DNA from: Balaenoptera acutorostrata | Taxonomy: Eukaryota; Chordata; Mammalia; Artiodactyla; Balaenopteridae | Assembly (NCBI RefSeq): GCF_949987535.1 | Contig: NC_080078.1 | Location: 30,462,942-30,526,941, forward strand | Length of the DNA stretch: 64,000 nt | Reading direction: 5' to 3' | Shown here: one piece after another, positions 10,937 to 25,300 of the stretch | Position numbering within the stretch: the stretch's first letter is position 1 | Layout: the number at the start of each line of letters is the position of its first letter | The notes under the pieces: generated by a model | Databases searched by the model: none | What the model saw: the letters and a program-made list of their open reading frames with translations, nothing else | Told to the model about the DNA's origin: nothing | Translations under genes and position numbers: made by a program

Positions 10937-13900
10937 CTGAAAAGTTGTTAAAAAAATAAGATTGCCTCAACAGAAAATGTTTTTTAAAAATAAAACACAT
11001 ATCATTTAAAATTACCATTTAGAAGCTAGAGACTGAACATTCTAAAAGTCTTACAGCTTAATTTAACTCTACTATGAAAGAGAAGCTCGTGAAATGCTAT
11101 ATGGTTTCTGTGAATATAACTAAGCAGAGTCTAAATGAGTTAATTTGGTAATAAATATGGTTGTGAAATATGTTTATCATTAGCTGTTTGCTTTTTAATG
11201 TTTAAGCTGGACTGGAACCTGGTCACGCTAACTAGGAGACATTAATCTCTCAGAGAATGAATCTCCCAAAGAATGAATGACAAAGATGAGTCATCCAACA
11301 GGCAGCAACACTAAAGTTCCTAGAACTAACATATTCAAATAAACAATATTCAGAGACAATATTTAGAACCTACCATAGCTTCAGTTTCAGCATCAGGTGA
11401 ACTGTTAGAATTTCCTGATGTAATTTTTCCAGTATCTGAAAGAAAATTATTAAAATATGAACATTTGACAAGTTTATTAACTATTAAATATTTATGGACT
11501 TTGTAATATGTGAATGCTGAAACAATAATAATGGGGATGCTAATTAACCATTATATAATCATAAAAAATGTAACTCAATCGACTACTTATTCCAAAAACC
11601 AATGAACCAGTCCAAAAAAAGCAAACTCTAATTTTGGTTCAAAAGATTTTTTCGTTCTGTAACTTTACAGCTATATTAGTAACTCTTTTTTGAGTATCTA
11701 TCTGTAAACTACTATAGCATTTGAGGAAATAACTTGGAAATTTACACATTTTTTATTCATAGTATCTTTAGACTAGACCACCTGAGATGGCTGAGGAGGA
11801 TTCTTCACAGAACCAGTAAAAGCCTCAGATAAATGCTTAATATCCCTTAACTATTTGATTTACAATGTTAACAGCCCAAATCATGGTGGCAATTAAGTAG
11901 CTATATAAGTGCAGACAAAGCTTTCTGAAATTAAGATGCAAATTAAACTCTCTAATATATAGTAAAAATGAAAAGGAAATGGGGAATTTTGAAGGAGAAA
12001 TTATGAGCCAAAAAAGATAGCTATTTTAAGGGAAAGGAAATTTATTGGAAATCTAAGGTTAAAGATTTTTACATTAAGTGTAATGAGAAACTCTAAAGAG
12101 TAACAGAAGTATTATTTTTAAAAGTTTAAAAAAAATCAAAGATACTAAAGATTAGCCAAACTTTAAATCTTAAGTAGACTTTAACTCGATAAAACAAAAG
12201 ACAAACAAAAAATAAACCATCACTATCAGCAACAAGACCAGAGTAAACAAGTACAAATAACGGATATGAAAGGTAAGTAGTTTTATAATTTACAAAGCCA
12301 TTAAACACAGTAAAGAAACAAAAGGCCATAAATTGATAAACACAAGGTTAATAAGAAACCTCAATTTTATTAAGCAATCACTGATTTACTCAGGTAATAT
12401 TAATCACAGATATAAATTAAACATTTTTGAGAGTAGAATTAAAACTTTTATTTTATTAAAAGATAATATTCAATTCTCTATTTTAAACAAATACTGATTT
12501 GAGGCTTTCTGATTTGATAGGTCATATTTTAAGATACCTGTTGGATCTGATGTAATTGGAGTTGTCAAATTAGGACCTTCCACAGAAATCAACATGACAT
12601 CATCATTACTGAAATAAATAAATAAATAAATTAATTAATTAAATGTGATTATGCTGAGACGTGCAATCAATGGTTTTAATTCTTCTAATTTAACATTTCA
12701 TAACTGATATGTTTTAATCTAACAATGGGGAGGATGTGGAATGAAAATGATAAAACCAAGTACCCAAGAAACCCTGTGTATAGCCAATTATTTATATGAC
12801 CAAAAGTTCATGATATACAATAAACACAGACCCTTAAAACTTAGTAGAGGGCTTCCCTGGTGGTGCAGTGGTTAAGAATCCACCTGCCAATGCAGGGGAC
12901 ACAGGTTCGAGCTCTGGTCCGGGAAGATTCCACATGCTGCGGAGCAACTAGGCCCATGTGCCACAACTACTGAAGCCTGCACACCTAGAGCCCGTGCTTC
13001 ACAACAAGAGAAGCCACTGCAATGAGAAGCCCGTGCACTGCAACGAAGAGTAGCCCCCACTCGCCGCAACTAGAGAAAGCCCGCGCACAGCAACAAAAGA
13101 CCCAATGCAGCCAAAAAAAATTAAATTAATTTATTTAAAAAAACTTAATAGAAATCTATTTACAATAAATCCAAATGTATGAACTATAAGTATTCAACAT
13201 ATATAAATGTACAAAATATACAAAAGTCACTCTAGCACATATACTTGCCTTCTTGAAAATGAAACAATGTATAAAAGAAACTGATTAAAACTTTGTTACT
13301 GATGTAGAACTATAAAAAATAAAGATATTAAAAAATTAATTCTGCCACTACTCTACATTATATCACTATAGTAGCAATATTTACTATGCATTTACTAAAC
13401 TGAGGCAATGATGATAAATGATGCTGATTATGGTTACAGAATATTCTGAGTCATGAGACCGTCTTTTGCTCCCATTTGACCCCAACTCCACTTTTTTGAA
13501 TTTGACATTTAAAATCAGAATTTTTGTTAAGAAAACATTGACACAAATTTCAGTAAGCCCATTTAATTTGCTACATGAATTTTCTATACACAGGGTTGTA
13601 CCATTTTCTTATAGATGTTTTTAATTTTTAGCCTTTGTATTTGGTCTATGATCCATTTCAAGTTATTTTTGTGTATGGTGTAAGAGTTGAGGTTCACTTT
13701 TCCCCTCTGGTTATTCCAGCAACAGTTGTTGAAACAACTCTCTCTTCCCCATTAAATTACCTTGGCATCTTTGCTGAAAACCAATGGACTCTATATATAC
13801 TCTCTAATTTGTCCATTGATTTATATTTCTATCCTTATGCCAACACCATTCTCTTAATTACTATAGCTTTTATAGTAAGTCTTCAACTCAGGTAGTGTAT

Positions 13901-16273
13901 GTCTTCCAACGTTGTTCTTTTATAACACTGTTTTCACCTTCTAGGTCTTTTGCATTTCATACAAGTTTATGATCAGTTTGTTACTTTCTTCAGAAAGGAT
14001 GCCATGATTTTGTTTAAGGGTGCATTAAATATACAAAACAATTTGGGTGAAGTGACATTAACAATGAATTTTCTGATTTGTAAATATGGCATATCTCACC
14101 ATATATTTATATCTCCATTAATTTTTCTCAGCAATATTTTGTACTTTTAAAAATTATTAAATAAGTGGGGTTTTTTTTACAGCAGCTTTAGGTTTACAGC
14201 AAAATTGACTACAGCGTTTTCCCATATACCCCCTATCCCTTCCACACACAACCTCCCACAAAATCCTTTACCAGTGGGTACTCTTGTTACAACTGATGAA
14301 ACTACGTTAACAACATCATTACCCCCAAAGTTCATAGTTTACAATAACATTCACTCTTAGTGTTAGGACATTCTGTGGATTTTGACAAACATGTAATGAC
14401 ATGTATCCACCATTACAGTATAATATAAAATAGTTTCACTGCCTTAAAAATCCCCAGTGCTCTGCCTATTCATCCCTCCCCACCAACCTCTGGCAACATT
14501 TGATCTTTTTACTATTTCCACAGTTTTGCCTTTTCTAGAATGTCATATAGTTGAAATCATACAGTATACAGCCTTCTCAGATTGGCTTCTTTCCCTTAAT
14601 AATATGCATTTAAGTTTCCTCCATGTCTTTTCATAGCTTGATAGCTCATTTCTTTTTTTAGCACTAAACAGTATTCCATTGCCTGAATGTACTGGGTTGG
14701 CCAAAACGTTTGTTCGTTTTTTTCTGTAAGATGGATCTAGTAGTGCTTAGCTGTCTTTAACTTCATTCAAAACAATTTTGTTAGACTGTATTGTGTCAGC
14801 TGCCATATCAGCATGAATTTTAAAAAACTTATCAAAATTGGTAAATTTATGTGAAGCCATTTTGATATTGAGGATGGAAGAAAAAAGCAACATTTTCGAC
14901 ACATTATGCTTTATTATTTGCAACTGAAATGCAAAAAAAGATTTGTGCAGTGTATGGAGAAGGTGCTATGACTGATCGAACACGTCAAAAGTGGTTTGCA
15001 AAGTTTCGTGCTGGAGATTTTCTTGCTGCACAATGCTCCACGGTCAGGTAGACCAGTTGAAGTTGATAGAGATCAAATCAAGACATTAATTGAGAATAAT
15101 TAACATTATGCCAGGCAAGAGATAGCCGACACACTCAAAATATATCAAGCGTTGAAAATCATCTGCACCAGCTTGGTTATGTTAATCGCTTTGATGTTTG
15201 GGTTCCACATAAGTTAAGCAAAAAAAAACTTCTTGACCGCATTTCCACATGCAATTCTCTACTGAAACATAATGAAAACATTCCATTTTAAAAACAAACT
15301 GTGACGGGTGATGAAAAGTGGATACTGTACAACAATGCGGATGGAAGAGATCACGGGGCAAATGAAATGAACCACGACCAACCACACCAAAGGCCAGTCT
15401 TCAACCAAAGAATGTGACGTTGTGTATATGGTAGGATTGGAAGGGAGTCCTCTATTGTGAGCTCCTTCCGGAAAACCAAACAATTAATTCCAACAAGTAC
15501 TGCTCCCAATTAGACCAAATGAAAGCAGCACTCGATGAAAAGCATCCGGAATTAGTCAACAGAAAATGCATAATCTTCCATCAGGGTAACGCAAGTCCAC
15601 ATGTTTCTTTGATGACCAGGCAAAAACTGTTACAGCCTGGCTGGGAAGTTCTGATTCATCTGCTGTATTCACCAGACATTGCACCTTTGGATTTCCATTT
15701 ATTTCAGTCTTTACAAAATTCTCTTAATGGAAAAAATTTCAATTCCCTGGAAGACTGTAAAAGGCACCTGGAACAGTTCTTTGCTCAAAAAGGTAACAAG
15801 TTTTGGGAAGATGGAATTATGAAGTTGCCTGAAAAATGTCAGAAGGTAGTGGAACAAAACGGTGAATATGTTGTTCAACAAAGTTCTTGGTGAATATCAA
15901 AAAATGTTTCTTTTATTTTTACTTAAAAACCGATGGAAACTTTGGCCAACCCTCTACCACATTTGTTTACCCATTCACTTACTGAAGGACATCCTGGTTG
16001 CTTCCAAGTTTTGGCAATTATGAATAAAACTACATTTTATATGATTCCATTTTCTCTCCTTTCTTAGCAAACTATACTTCTGTATTTAGTGGTTGCCCCA
16101 GAGTTTGCAATATACATTGATAACTAATCCAAGTCAATTGTCAGATAATACTATACTGCTTCACAAGTAGTACAAGTACCTTATAATAACAAAATATTCC
16201 TAATTCCTCTTTCCTGTTCCTTTTCAATCATTGCTACCATTCATTTCACTTATATATAAGTGCGTGAATGCAG

Positions 16274-16306
<33 letters not shown>

Positions 16307-19300
16307 GCATACATAATCAAATACATTGTTGCTATTAATTTGAACAAACTCTTGTCAGTTAAATCAATTAATAATAAGAAAGATAAAACATTCTATTTTA
16401 TCTTCACTCATTCTTTCTCTGATGATCTTCCTTTTCTTTATGTAGATCTGATTTTCTGACATACTATTTTCCTTCTCCGTGAAGAATTTTTAACATTTCC
16501 TGCAAGGCAGATCTACTGGCAACTAATATCCTAGATTTTTGTTTGCCTGAGAAAGTCTTTATTTTTCCTTCACCTTTGAAAGATAATTTCACAGCGTAAA
16601 GAATTTTAGGTTGGTAAGTTTTGTTCTCTCAACACTTCAAATATTTCACTCTACTTTCTTCTTGTTTGCATAGTTTCTAAGGAGAAGTTGAATGTAAGTC
16701 TTACCTTTGCTCCTCTACAGGTATGGTGTTTTTCCTTGGCTTCTTTCAAGATTTTAGCTTTGATTTTCTGAAGTTTAAATATGATATGTCTAGGTGTACT
16801 CTTTTGGGTATTTATCCTGCTTGGTGTTCTCTGAGCTTCCTGGATCTGTGGCTTGGTGTCTAACATTAATTTGGGAGAAATTCTTAGTCACTGTTACTTC
16901 AAATATTGCTTTTGTTCCTTTCTTTTTTCTTTCTGGAATTCCCATTATGCATATATAACTCCCTTTGTAGTTGGCCTAAGTTTTTGGATATTCTGGGTTG
17001 TTTTTGTTTTGTCTTTTATTTTCTCTTTGCTTTTCCATTTTGGAAGTTTCTATTGTCATATTCTTAAGGTTGGTGATTCTTTCCTCAGCCATGTCTATTC
17101 TACTAATGAGCCCATCAAAGGCTTTCTCCATTCTGTTAGTAGTTTTGATCTCAAGCATTTCTTTTTCTTAGAATTTCCATCTCTCTTCTTACATTACCTA
17201 ACAGTTCTTGCATTCTGTCTACTTTTTCCATTAAAGCATATTAATCATAGTTTAAAAAAATTCCTGGTCTAGTAACTTGAACATTCCTGCCATATCTGAC
17301 TCTGGTTCTGATGCTTGCTCAGTCTCTTCAAATTGTGTTTTCTGGTTTTTTTTTTTTTTTTTTTTTTATAAATTTATTTATTTATTTTTGGCTGAGTTGG
17401 GTCTTTGTTGCTGCGCGGGCTTTTCTCTAGTGGCAGCAAGCGGGGGCCACTCTCCGTTGCGGTGCACGGGCCTCTCATTGCGGTGGCCTCCCTTGTTGTG
17501 GAGCACGGGCTCCAGGCATGCGGGCTTCAGTAGTTGTGGCGCACGGGCCCAGCTGCTCCACGGCATGCGGGATCCCCCCGGGCCAGGGCTCGAACCCGTG
17601 TGCCCTGCGTTGGCAGGCGGATTCTTAACCACTGCGCCACCATGTTTTCTGGTTTTTAATATATCTTGTAACATTTTGTTGAAAGGTAGACATGATGTAC
17701 TGGGTAAAAGGAACTATGGTAAACAGGCCTTGAGTAATGCAGTGGTAAAATGTGGCAGAAGGGGAAGCATTCTACTAGTCCTATGATTAGGTCTCAGTCT
17801 TTTAATGAGCCTGTGCCCCTAGAGCATGAAATTCACTAACGCCTCTCAGTCCCCATACCCCTCTTAGGTGGGACAGGATGGCTAGAGGGGGCTAGAGTTG
17901 GGTATTTCTCTTCCTCCAAGTGGGAGGCTGGAGGGCATACGTATTAGATATTTCCTTTCTCCCAGGTAGGTTAATCTCTGGTAATACTTTCTCCGGAGGA
18001 CAGGCTGTTAAGAACACAGTGCTCTGGTGTATTTCAAAAGCTTCTTTTTACCTTGCGCCCTCCTGGAAGCATGAGAGGATTTTTCTTCAATATTCACTGT
18101 GAAGATCAGTAGAGCTCTAGAGGTAAAACTCACAAAATTGTGCCCTGCCCTTACCTGGACCGCCCCCCACCCCTTGGAGTTTTTGTCTCTGAGATTTATT
18201 TACTCTGAGCCTCCAGCAATTACAATTTAGGTTTCCCTACCCCAGCAGTGGTTGCCACGGAGGTTTTTGCTCCACTTCCAGGACGTTTTGATTCTGTTTC
18301 CGCCTGTTTCTCTCTCCAATTTGGGTGGCAGTAGTTTGCTCTATGACCTTACTTCTCTGGTGGATCAAAGAAGAGCGGTTTTTTTCAGTCTGTTCAGCTT
18401 TTACTTGTTAGTATGGAGTGATGACACCTTACAGGCTGGACCAGAAAACTTAAGTCTACTTTGTAGTTTTGAAGTTAGGTCTTATATGTATTTTGGTAAT
18501 TTACCCCTATGAATATCATACTCTTTGATATATTGTAAATGGTATTAATTTAAAATTCCAACTGTTTGTTGCCTGTACACAGAAATACTATAGACAACCA
18601 GTATTATATATATAACATATATATACACACCACATAGTACAAAGGAGTAGTGTGATATATACACACATATATTCCCTATATAGAAACAATAAAATATTTT
18701 ATATTTATCCACATATTTATAATTTCCAGCACCCTTCATAACTTTACCTTTGCATAGATCCAAATTTCCATCTGATATTATTTTCCTTCTACCTGAAGAA
18801 ACTCCTTTAGCATTCCCTGTAGTGCAAGTTTGCTGCTGATGTATTCTTTCACTTTTTTTGAGTATGAAAAAGTCCGTTTTCTTGTAAATGTCCGAAAGAT
18901 ATTTTCACTGAGTGTAGAACTGCAGAAACTGTAGACAGTTCTTCTTTTAATAACTTAGACATGTCTCTCCATTTCAGTACTTTAGAGATGTCTCCTTTTT
19001 GACATCTCTAAAGTTTGAATAGTTTACAGTGAAAATTCTCATCTTATTTTTTGTTCCTTTCTATGTAATGTGTCTTTTCTCTCTGGCTGTTTTTAAGATT
19101 TTCTTGTCACCATTGATTTTTAGCAATCTGGTTATGATGTGCTTTTCCTTTATGCTTCTTCTGCTTAGCTTTGTTAACCTTTCTTTCTTCCTTTCTATTT
19201 ATGGGTTTAGAATTGGACAGATTTTAGATATCATATTTTCCTGCCCCCTGCCTAGTGATGACTTCAATGATATATACATATATTAGACGGCTTGATACTG

Positions 19301-22300
19301 TTCTACAAGTCTCTGATGCTCCATTCATTTTTTTGTTAGTCTTTTTTCTCCCCATGCTTTTGTTTGAACAGTTTCTGCTATGTCACTGATATTTAAAAAG
19401 CCAGTAATTATTCTGTTATTAATCCTATCCAACGACTTTTCACTTTATTGTCTTTCTTATCTCTAGAAGTACAATTTGGGTCTTTTTTTTTTACATCTTC
19501 CATTTCTATCATGTTGACCTTCTCCTCTATGTTGTTGGATATGAAGAATATACTGATAATTGCTATTTTATGTTGTCTGCTAAGTCCAACAACCATATTA
19601 ATTCTAGATCTGTTTCTATCATTTTGGTTTTCTCCTTGTTATGGGTTACTTTTCATATTTTGCATGCTTGGTAATTTTTTTTTAGATGTCAGACATTGTA
19701 AAATTCACACTGTTGGATGATGTTTCATTCCATCAGAGTGTTGGACTTTGTTCTGGCATACAGTTAAATTACCCATGATTAGTTTTGACTCCTTTGAGTC
19801 CTTTTAGCTTTCTGGGGTAGGTCCACTGGAGTCTTTTAGTCCAGAATTAATTTAGCCTCACTACAGCTATACCCATCCAAGGACTCTACCTGTTGGTGCA
19901 TGCTAAGTCTCTTCATTATAGCCAGTGAGAAAGCAAAATGTTCCCAGCCCTGTGCAACCTCCCAAAAAATGTATGGCCTTCTTCTTTTCCGTGGTTCTTG
20001 CCCCAGCCTCTTGTAGTTTCATGCTTTGCATATATAGATCTGTATTCAGCCAATGATTCAAGGGGTTCCCTTTGCAGATCTCCAGAGCTCTACCTTTATG
20101 CAATTACCTCTCTTCATTGCTCTGCCTCACAAATTCTAGATAATTCATATTCTCCAATATCTGATCTAAATGCACCAAGACCACCAGGCTGTTTGGGCTC
20201 CTCCCACCCCTGCTTTTCAACTTGGGAAATGCCTCCAGGCAGAACTGGCACAATGGTAGGGTGCATTTCTTTTGTTTCTTTTCTCACAGGGATCATAATT
20301 GTGTGCTCCCTGTTGAACAATGTCTAAACACAATTTCTTTTCTTTATTCTAGTTTTCTGGTTGTTTACAGCAAAAGAACAATTCCTGCGCAGTTAATACT
20401 TCATGAGCAGAAGGATACATTTCCCACACACTGATTTCCATTTTGTGAAATCAACTGTTTTTCATGTGCACTTTTAAACAGATTTATTAATTCAATAATT
20501 TTTTCCATATCAAATTTATCAATAAAAGATTCTGACAAAAGCTATTATTTCTAAGTTCAATTAACAAAAAAAAGTTCAGATCTAAATTTTATCAATAATA
20601 TTTTACTCTTCTACTCACTTTTGGCCTTTAACACAACTTACAAAGTTTATTTTGTATATACTTTCTTCTACTAGTATTCAATAATAGTCATATAGTGGAT
20701 GAAACACTAATAGCTGTATTTATTTTGTTGCTTAACTACAAGACAACTATAAGCAATTCTTTTCATTACACTATAGTCAAAATCTCTTATCAATCTCAAA
20801 ATTCTTCATTTAATATTTCTAATGTTTTTAATATATTTGCTGCTACAGTATATCAAATATAATGTTATTAAGGAGTCTAAGACATTAAGCAGAAAGACTT
20901 TACAAATCAGAGTGAAATTTTTGGCAATCTCATTGGAACTTTGGGCTGAGGAGGTAAGGTAAAGATTTAGAAGCCACCAAGGCGGAGAGGCCCTGGTGAA
21001 CACTCCAAGCTTTCAGCTGGAATCCATTAAGGGCTACATCTTAAAAGCCAGAGTGAAGTAGATATAGTAGGAGACTTACCAAAATAACAACAGGCCTGAA
21101 TTTATATCATTACCTGAGCAGATTAGGTGACCAGGCCCTACTCTACCTGCCAGAGAACAGAATAAATCTTGTCTATAGAAAGATATTATTCAGAGCCTCA
21201 CCAATTCTTCAGAAACTATCAAGCACACTAACAGACAGAATCAAATGACTAGGAACAGAGAAAAACAATAAAAACATATGTACAGATGATTGAGGTACTG
21301 GAGTTATAAAACAAGGACATTAAAAAAAAAACTGGGAGAAGATGGCGGAAGAGTAAGACGTGGAGATCACCTTCCTTCCCACAGATACAGTAGAAATACA
21401 TCTACACGTGGAACTGCTCCTACAGAACACCCACTGAACGCTGGCAGAAAACGTCCGACCTCCAAAAAGGCAAGAAACTCCCCCCCGTACTTGGGTAGGG
21501 CAAAAGAAAAAAGAAATAACAGAGACAAAAGAATAGGGACGGCACCTGCACCAGTGGGAGGGAGCTGTGAAGGAGGAAAGGTTTCCACGCACTAGGAAGC
21601 CCTTTCGCGGGCAGAGACTGCGGGTGGCAGAGGGGGGAAGCTTTGGAGCCACGGAGGAGAGCGCAGCCACAGAGGTGCGGAGGGCAAAGCGGAGACATTC
21701 CCGCACGGAGGAGCAGTGCCAACCAGCACTCACCAGCCCGAGAGGCTTGTCTGCTCACCCGCCGGGGCGGGCGGGGCTGGGAGCTGAGGCTCGGCTTCGG
21801 TCGGATCGCAGGGAGAGGACTGGGGCTGGCGGCGTGAACACAGCCTGAAGGGGTTAGCGCACCACAGCTAGCCAGGTGGGAGTCTGGGGAAAAAGTCTGC
21901 AGCTGCCGAAGAGGCAAGAGACTTTTTCTTCCCTCTGTGTTTCCTCGTGCGCAAGGAGAGGGGATTCAGAGCGCCGCCTAAACGAACTCCAGAGACTGGC
22001 GCGAGCCGCAGCTATCAGCTCGGTCCCCACAGCAACAGGGGCGCAGAGGAAAAAACGGAGAGATTCCCGCACAGAGGCTCGGCGCCGAGTAGCACTCAGC
22101 AGCCCGAGAGGCTTGTCTGCTCCCCCGCCGGGGCGGGCGGTGCTGGGAGCTGAGGCTCGGCTTCGGTCGGATCGCAGGGAGAGGACTGGGGCTGGCGGCG
22201 TGAACACAGCCTGAAGGGGTTGGCGCACCACAGCTAGCCGGGAGGGAGACCGGGAAAAGGTCTGCAGCTGCCGAAGAGGCAAGAGACTTTTTCTTGCCTC

Positions 22301-25300
22301 TTTGTTTCGCTGCGCGCAAGGAGAGGGGATTCAGAGCGCCGCCTAAACGAACTCCAGAGAAGGGCGCGAGCCGCGGCGATCAGCGCGGACCCCAGAGACG
22401 GGCGTGAGACGCTGGGGCTGCTGCTGCCGCCTCCAAAAAGCCTGTGTGTGAGCACAGGTCACTCTCCACACCGCCCCTCCCGGTAGCCTGTGCAGCCCGC
22501 CAATGCCAGGGTCCCGGGATCCGGGGACAACATCCCCGGGAGAACGCACTGCGCGCCTCGGGCTGGTGCAACGTCACGCCGGCCTCGGCCGCCGCAGGCT
22601 CGCCCCGCCTCCTCTGTACCCCTCCCTCCCCGCGGCCTGGGTGAGCCAGAGCCCCCGAAGCAGCTGCTCCTTTAACCCCGTCCTGTCTGGGCGGGGAACA
22701 GACGCCCTCAGGCGACCTACACGCAGAGGCGGGTCCAAATCCAAAGCTGAACCCCAGGAGCTGTGCGAACAGGGAAGAGAAGGGGAAATCTCTCCCAGCA
22801 GCCTCGGGAGCAGCGGATTAAAGCTCCACAAACAACTTGATGTGCCTGCATCTGCTGAACACCTGAACAGACAACGAATCATCCCAAGTTCAGGAGGGGG
22901 ACTCTGGGAGCAGGAGATATTAATTTTTCCCCTTTTCCTTTTTTTTTTTGTGAGTGTATATGTATATGCTTCTGGGTGAGATTTTGTCTGTATAGCTTTG
23001 CTTTACAATAGCTTTATTTTACTTCACTATATTATAGCCTCTTTCTTTCTTTCTTTCTATTTTTTCTCCCTTTTACTCTGAGCCGTGTGGACGAAAGGCT
23101 CTTGGTGCTCCAGCCAGGCATCAGGGCCGTGCCTCTGAGGTGGGAGAGCCAACTTCAGAACACTGGTCCACAAGAGACCTCCCAGCTCCACGTAATACCA
23201 AACGGCAAAAATCTCCCAGAGATCTCCATCTCAACATCAAGATCCAGCTTCACTCAATGACCAGCAAGCTACAGTGCTGGACACCCTATGCCAAACAACT
23301 AGCTAGACAGGAACACAACCCCATCCATTAGCAGAGAGGCTGCCTAAAATCATAATAAGGCCACAGACACCCCAAAATACACCACCAGACGTGGACGTGC
23401 CCACCAGAAAGACAAGATCTAGCCTCATCCACCAGAACTCAGGCACTAGTTCCCTCCACCAGGAAGCCTACACAACCCACTGAACCAACCTTAGCCACTG
23501 GGGACAGATACCAAAAACAACGGGAACTACGAACCTGCAGCCTGTGAAAAGGAGACCCCAAACACAGTAAGATAGGCAAAATGAGACGACAGAAAAACAC
23601 ACAGCAGATGAAGGAGCAGGCTCAGAACACACTGGACTTAACAAATGAAGAGGAAATAGGTAGTCTACCTGAAAAAGAATTCAGAATAATAATAGTAAGG
23701 ATGATCCAAAATCTTGGAAATAGAATAGACAAAATGCAAGAAACATTTAACAAGGATGTAGAAGAACTAAAGAGGAACCAAGCAATGATGAAAAACACAA
23801 TAAATGAAATTAAAAATACTCTAGATGGGATCAATAGTAGAATAACTGAGGCAGAAGAAAGGATAAGTGACCTGGAGGATAAAATGGTGGAAATAACTAC
23901 TACAGAGCAGGATAAAGAAAAAAGAATGAAAAGAACTGAGGACAGTCTCAGGGACCTCTGAGACAACATTAAACGTGCCAACATTCGAATTATAGGGGTA
24001 CCAGAAGAAGAAGAGAAAAAGAAAGGGACTGAGAAAATTTTTGAAGAGATTATAGTTGAAAACTTCCCTAATATGGGAAAGGAAATAGTTAATCAAGTCC
24101 TGGAAGCACAGAGAGTCCCATACAGGATAAACCCAAGGAGGAACACGCCAAGACACATATTAATCAAACTGTCAAAAATTAAATATAAGGAAAACATATT
24201 AAAGGCAGCAAGGGAAAAAAAACAAATAACACACAAGGGAATCCCCATAAGGTTAACATCTGATCTTTCAGCAGAAACTCTGCAAGCCAGAAGGGAGTGG
24301 CAGGATATACTTAAAGTGATGAAGGAGAAAAACCTACAACCAAGATTACTCTACCCAGCAAGGATCTCATTCAGATTCGATGGAGAAATTAAAACCTTTA
24401 CAGACAAGCAAAAGCTGAGAGAGTTCAGCACCACCAAACCAGCTTTACAACAAATGCTAAAGGAAATTCTCTAGGCAAGAAACACAAGAGAAGGAAAACA
24501 CCTACAATAACAAACCCAATACATTTAAGAAAATGGGAATAGGAACATACATATCGATAATTACCTTGAATGTAAATGGATTAAATGCTCCCACCAAAAG
24601 ACACAGGCTGGCTGAATGGATACAAAAACAAGACCCATATATATGCTGTCTACAAGAGACCCACTTCAGACCTAGAGACACATACAGACTGAAAGTGAAG
24701 GGATGGAAAAAGATATTCCATGCAAATGGAAATCAAAAGAAAGCTGGAGTAGCAATTCTCATATCAGACAAAATAGACTTTAAAATAAAGACTATTACAA
24801 GAGACAAAGAAGGACACTATATAATGATCAAGGGATCGATCCAAGAGGAAGGTATAACAATTGTAAATATTTATGCACCCAACATAGGAGCACCTCAATA
24901 CATAAGGCAAATACTAACAGCCATAAAAGGGGAAATCGACAGCAACACAATCATAGTAGGGGACTTTAACACCCCACTTTCACCAATGGACAGATCATCC
25001 AAAATGAAAATAAATAAGGAAACACAAGCTTTAAATGATACATTAAACAAGATGGACTTAATTGATATTTATAGGACATTCCACCCAAAAACAACAGAAT
25101 ACACATTTTTCTCAAGTGCTCATGGAACATTCTCCAGGATAGATCATATCTTGGGTCACAAATCAAGCCTTGGTAAATTTAAGAAAATTGAAATTGTATC
25201 AAGTATCTTTTCCGACCACAACGCTATGAGACTAGATATCAATTACAGGAAAAGATCTGTAAAAAATACAAACACACGGAGGCTACACAATACATTACTT

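Larger units (their letters stand above)
13561..16040 (-). mobile_element. old L1 relic(s), antisense, split by a mariner
   Basis: ORF2 antisense at 13561-14150. A 3'UTR and tail-type region follows (cccatataccccctatccct and on) and ends near 16040 after the mariner. L1 sequence continues cleanly across the mariner insertion. Confidence 0.7.

Noticed and set aside
12849..12930. tRNA gene candidates in the SINE heads
   Set aside because: The heads are tRNA-derived but diverged, and belong to dispersed repeats with A-rich tails and target duplications.
16853..17272. 139-codon frame rich in Phe and Leu
   Set aside because: It is the opposite strand of old L1 ORF1-type sequence; the Phe/Leu richness reflects antisense A-rich DNA.
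21320..22979. Open frames of 100-165 codons on both strands at 21.3-23.0 kb
   Set aside because: They lie in the GC-rich L1 5'UTR and duplicate with the 366-bp unit. No protein family is recognised.
23622..24156. Minus-strand Ser/Phe-rich frames opposite L1 ORF1
   Set aside because: Shadows of the ORF1 coding strand.
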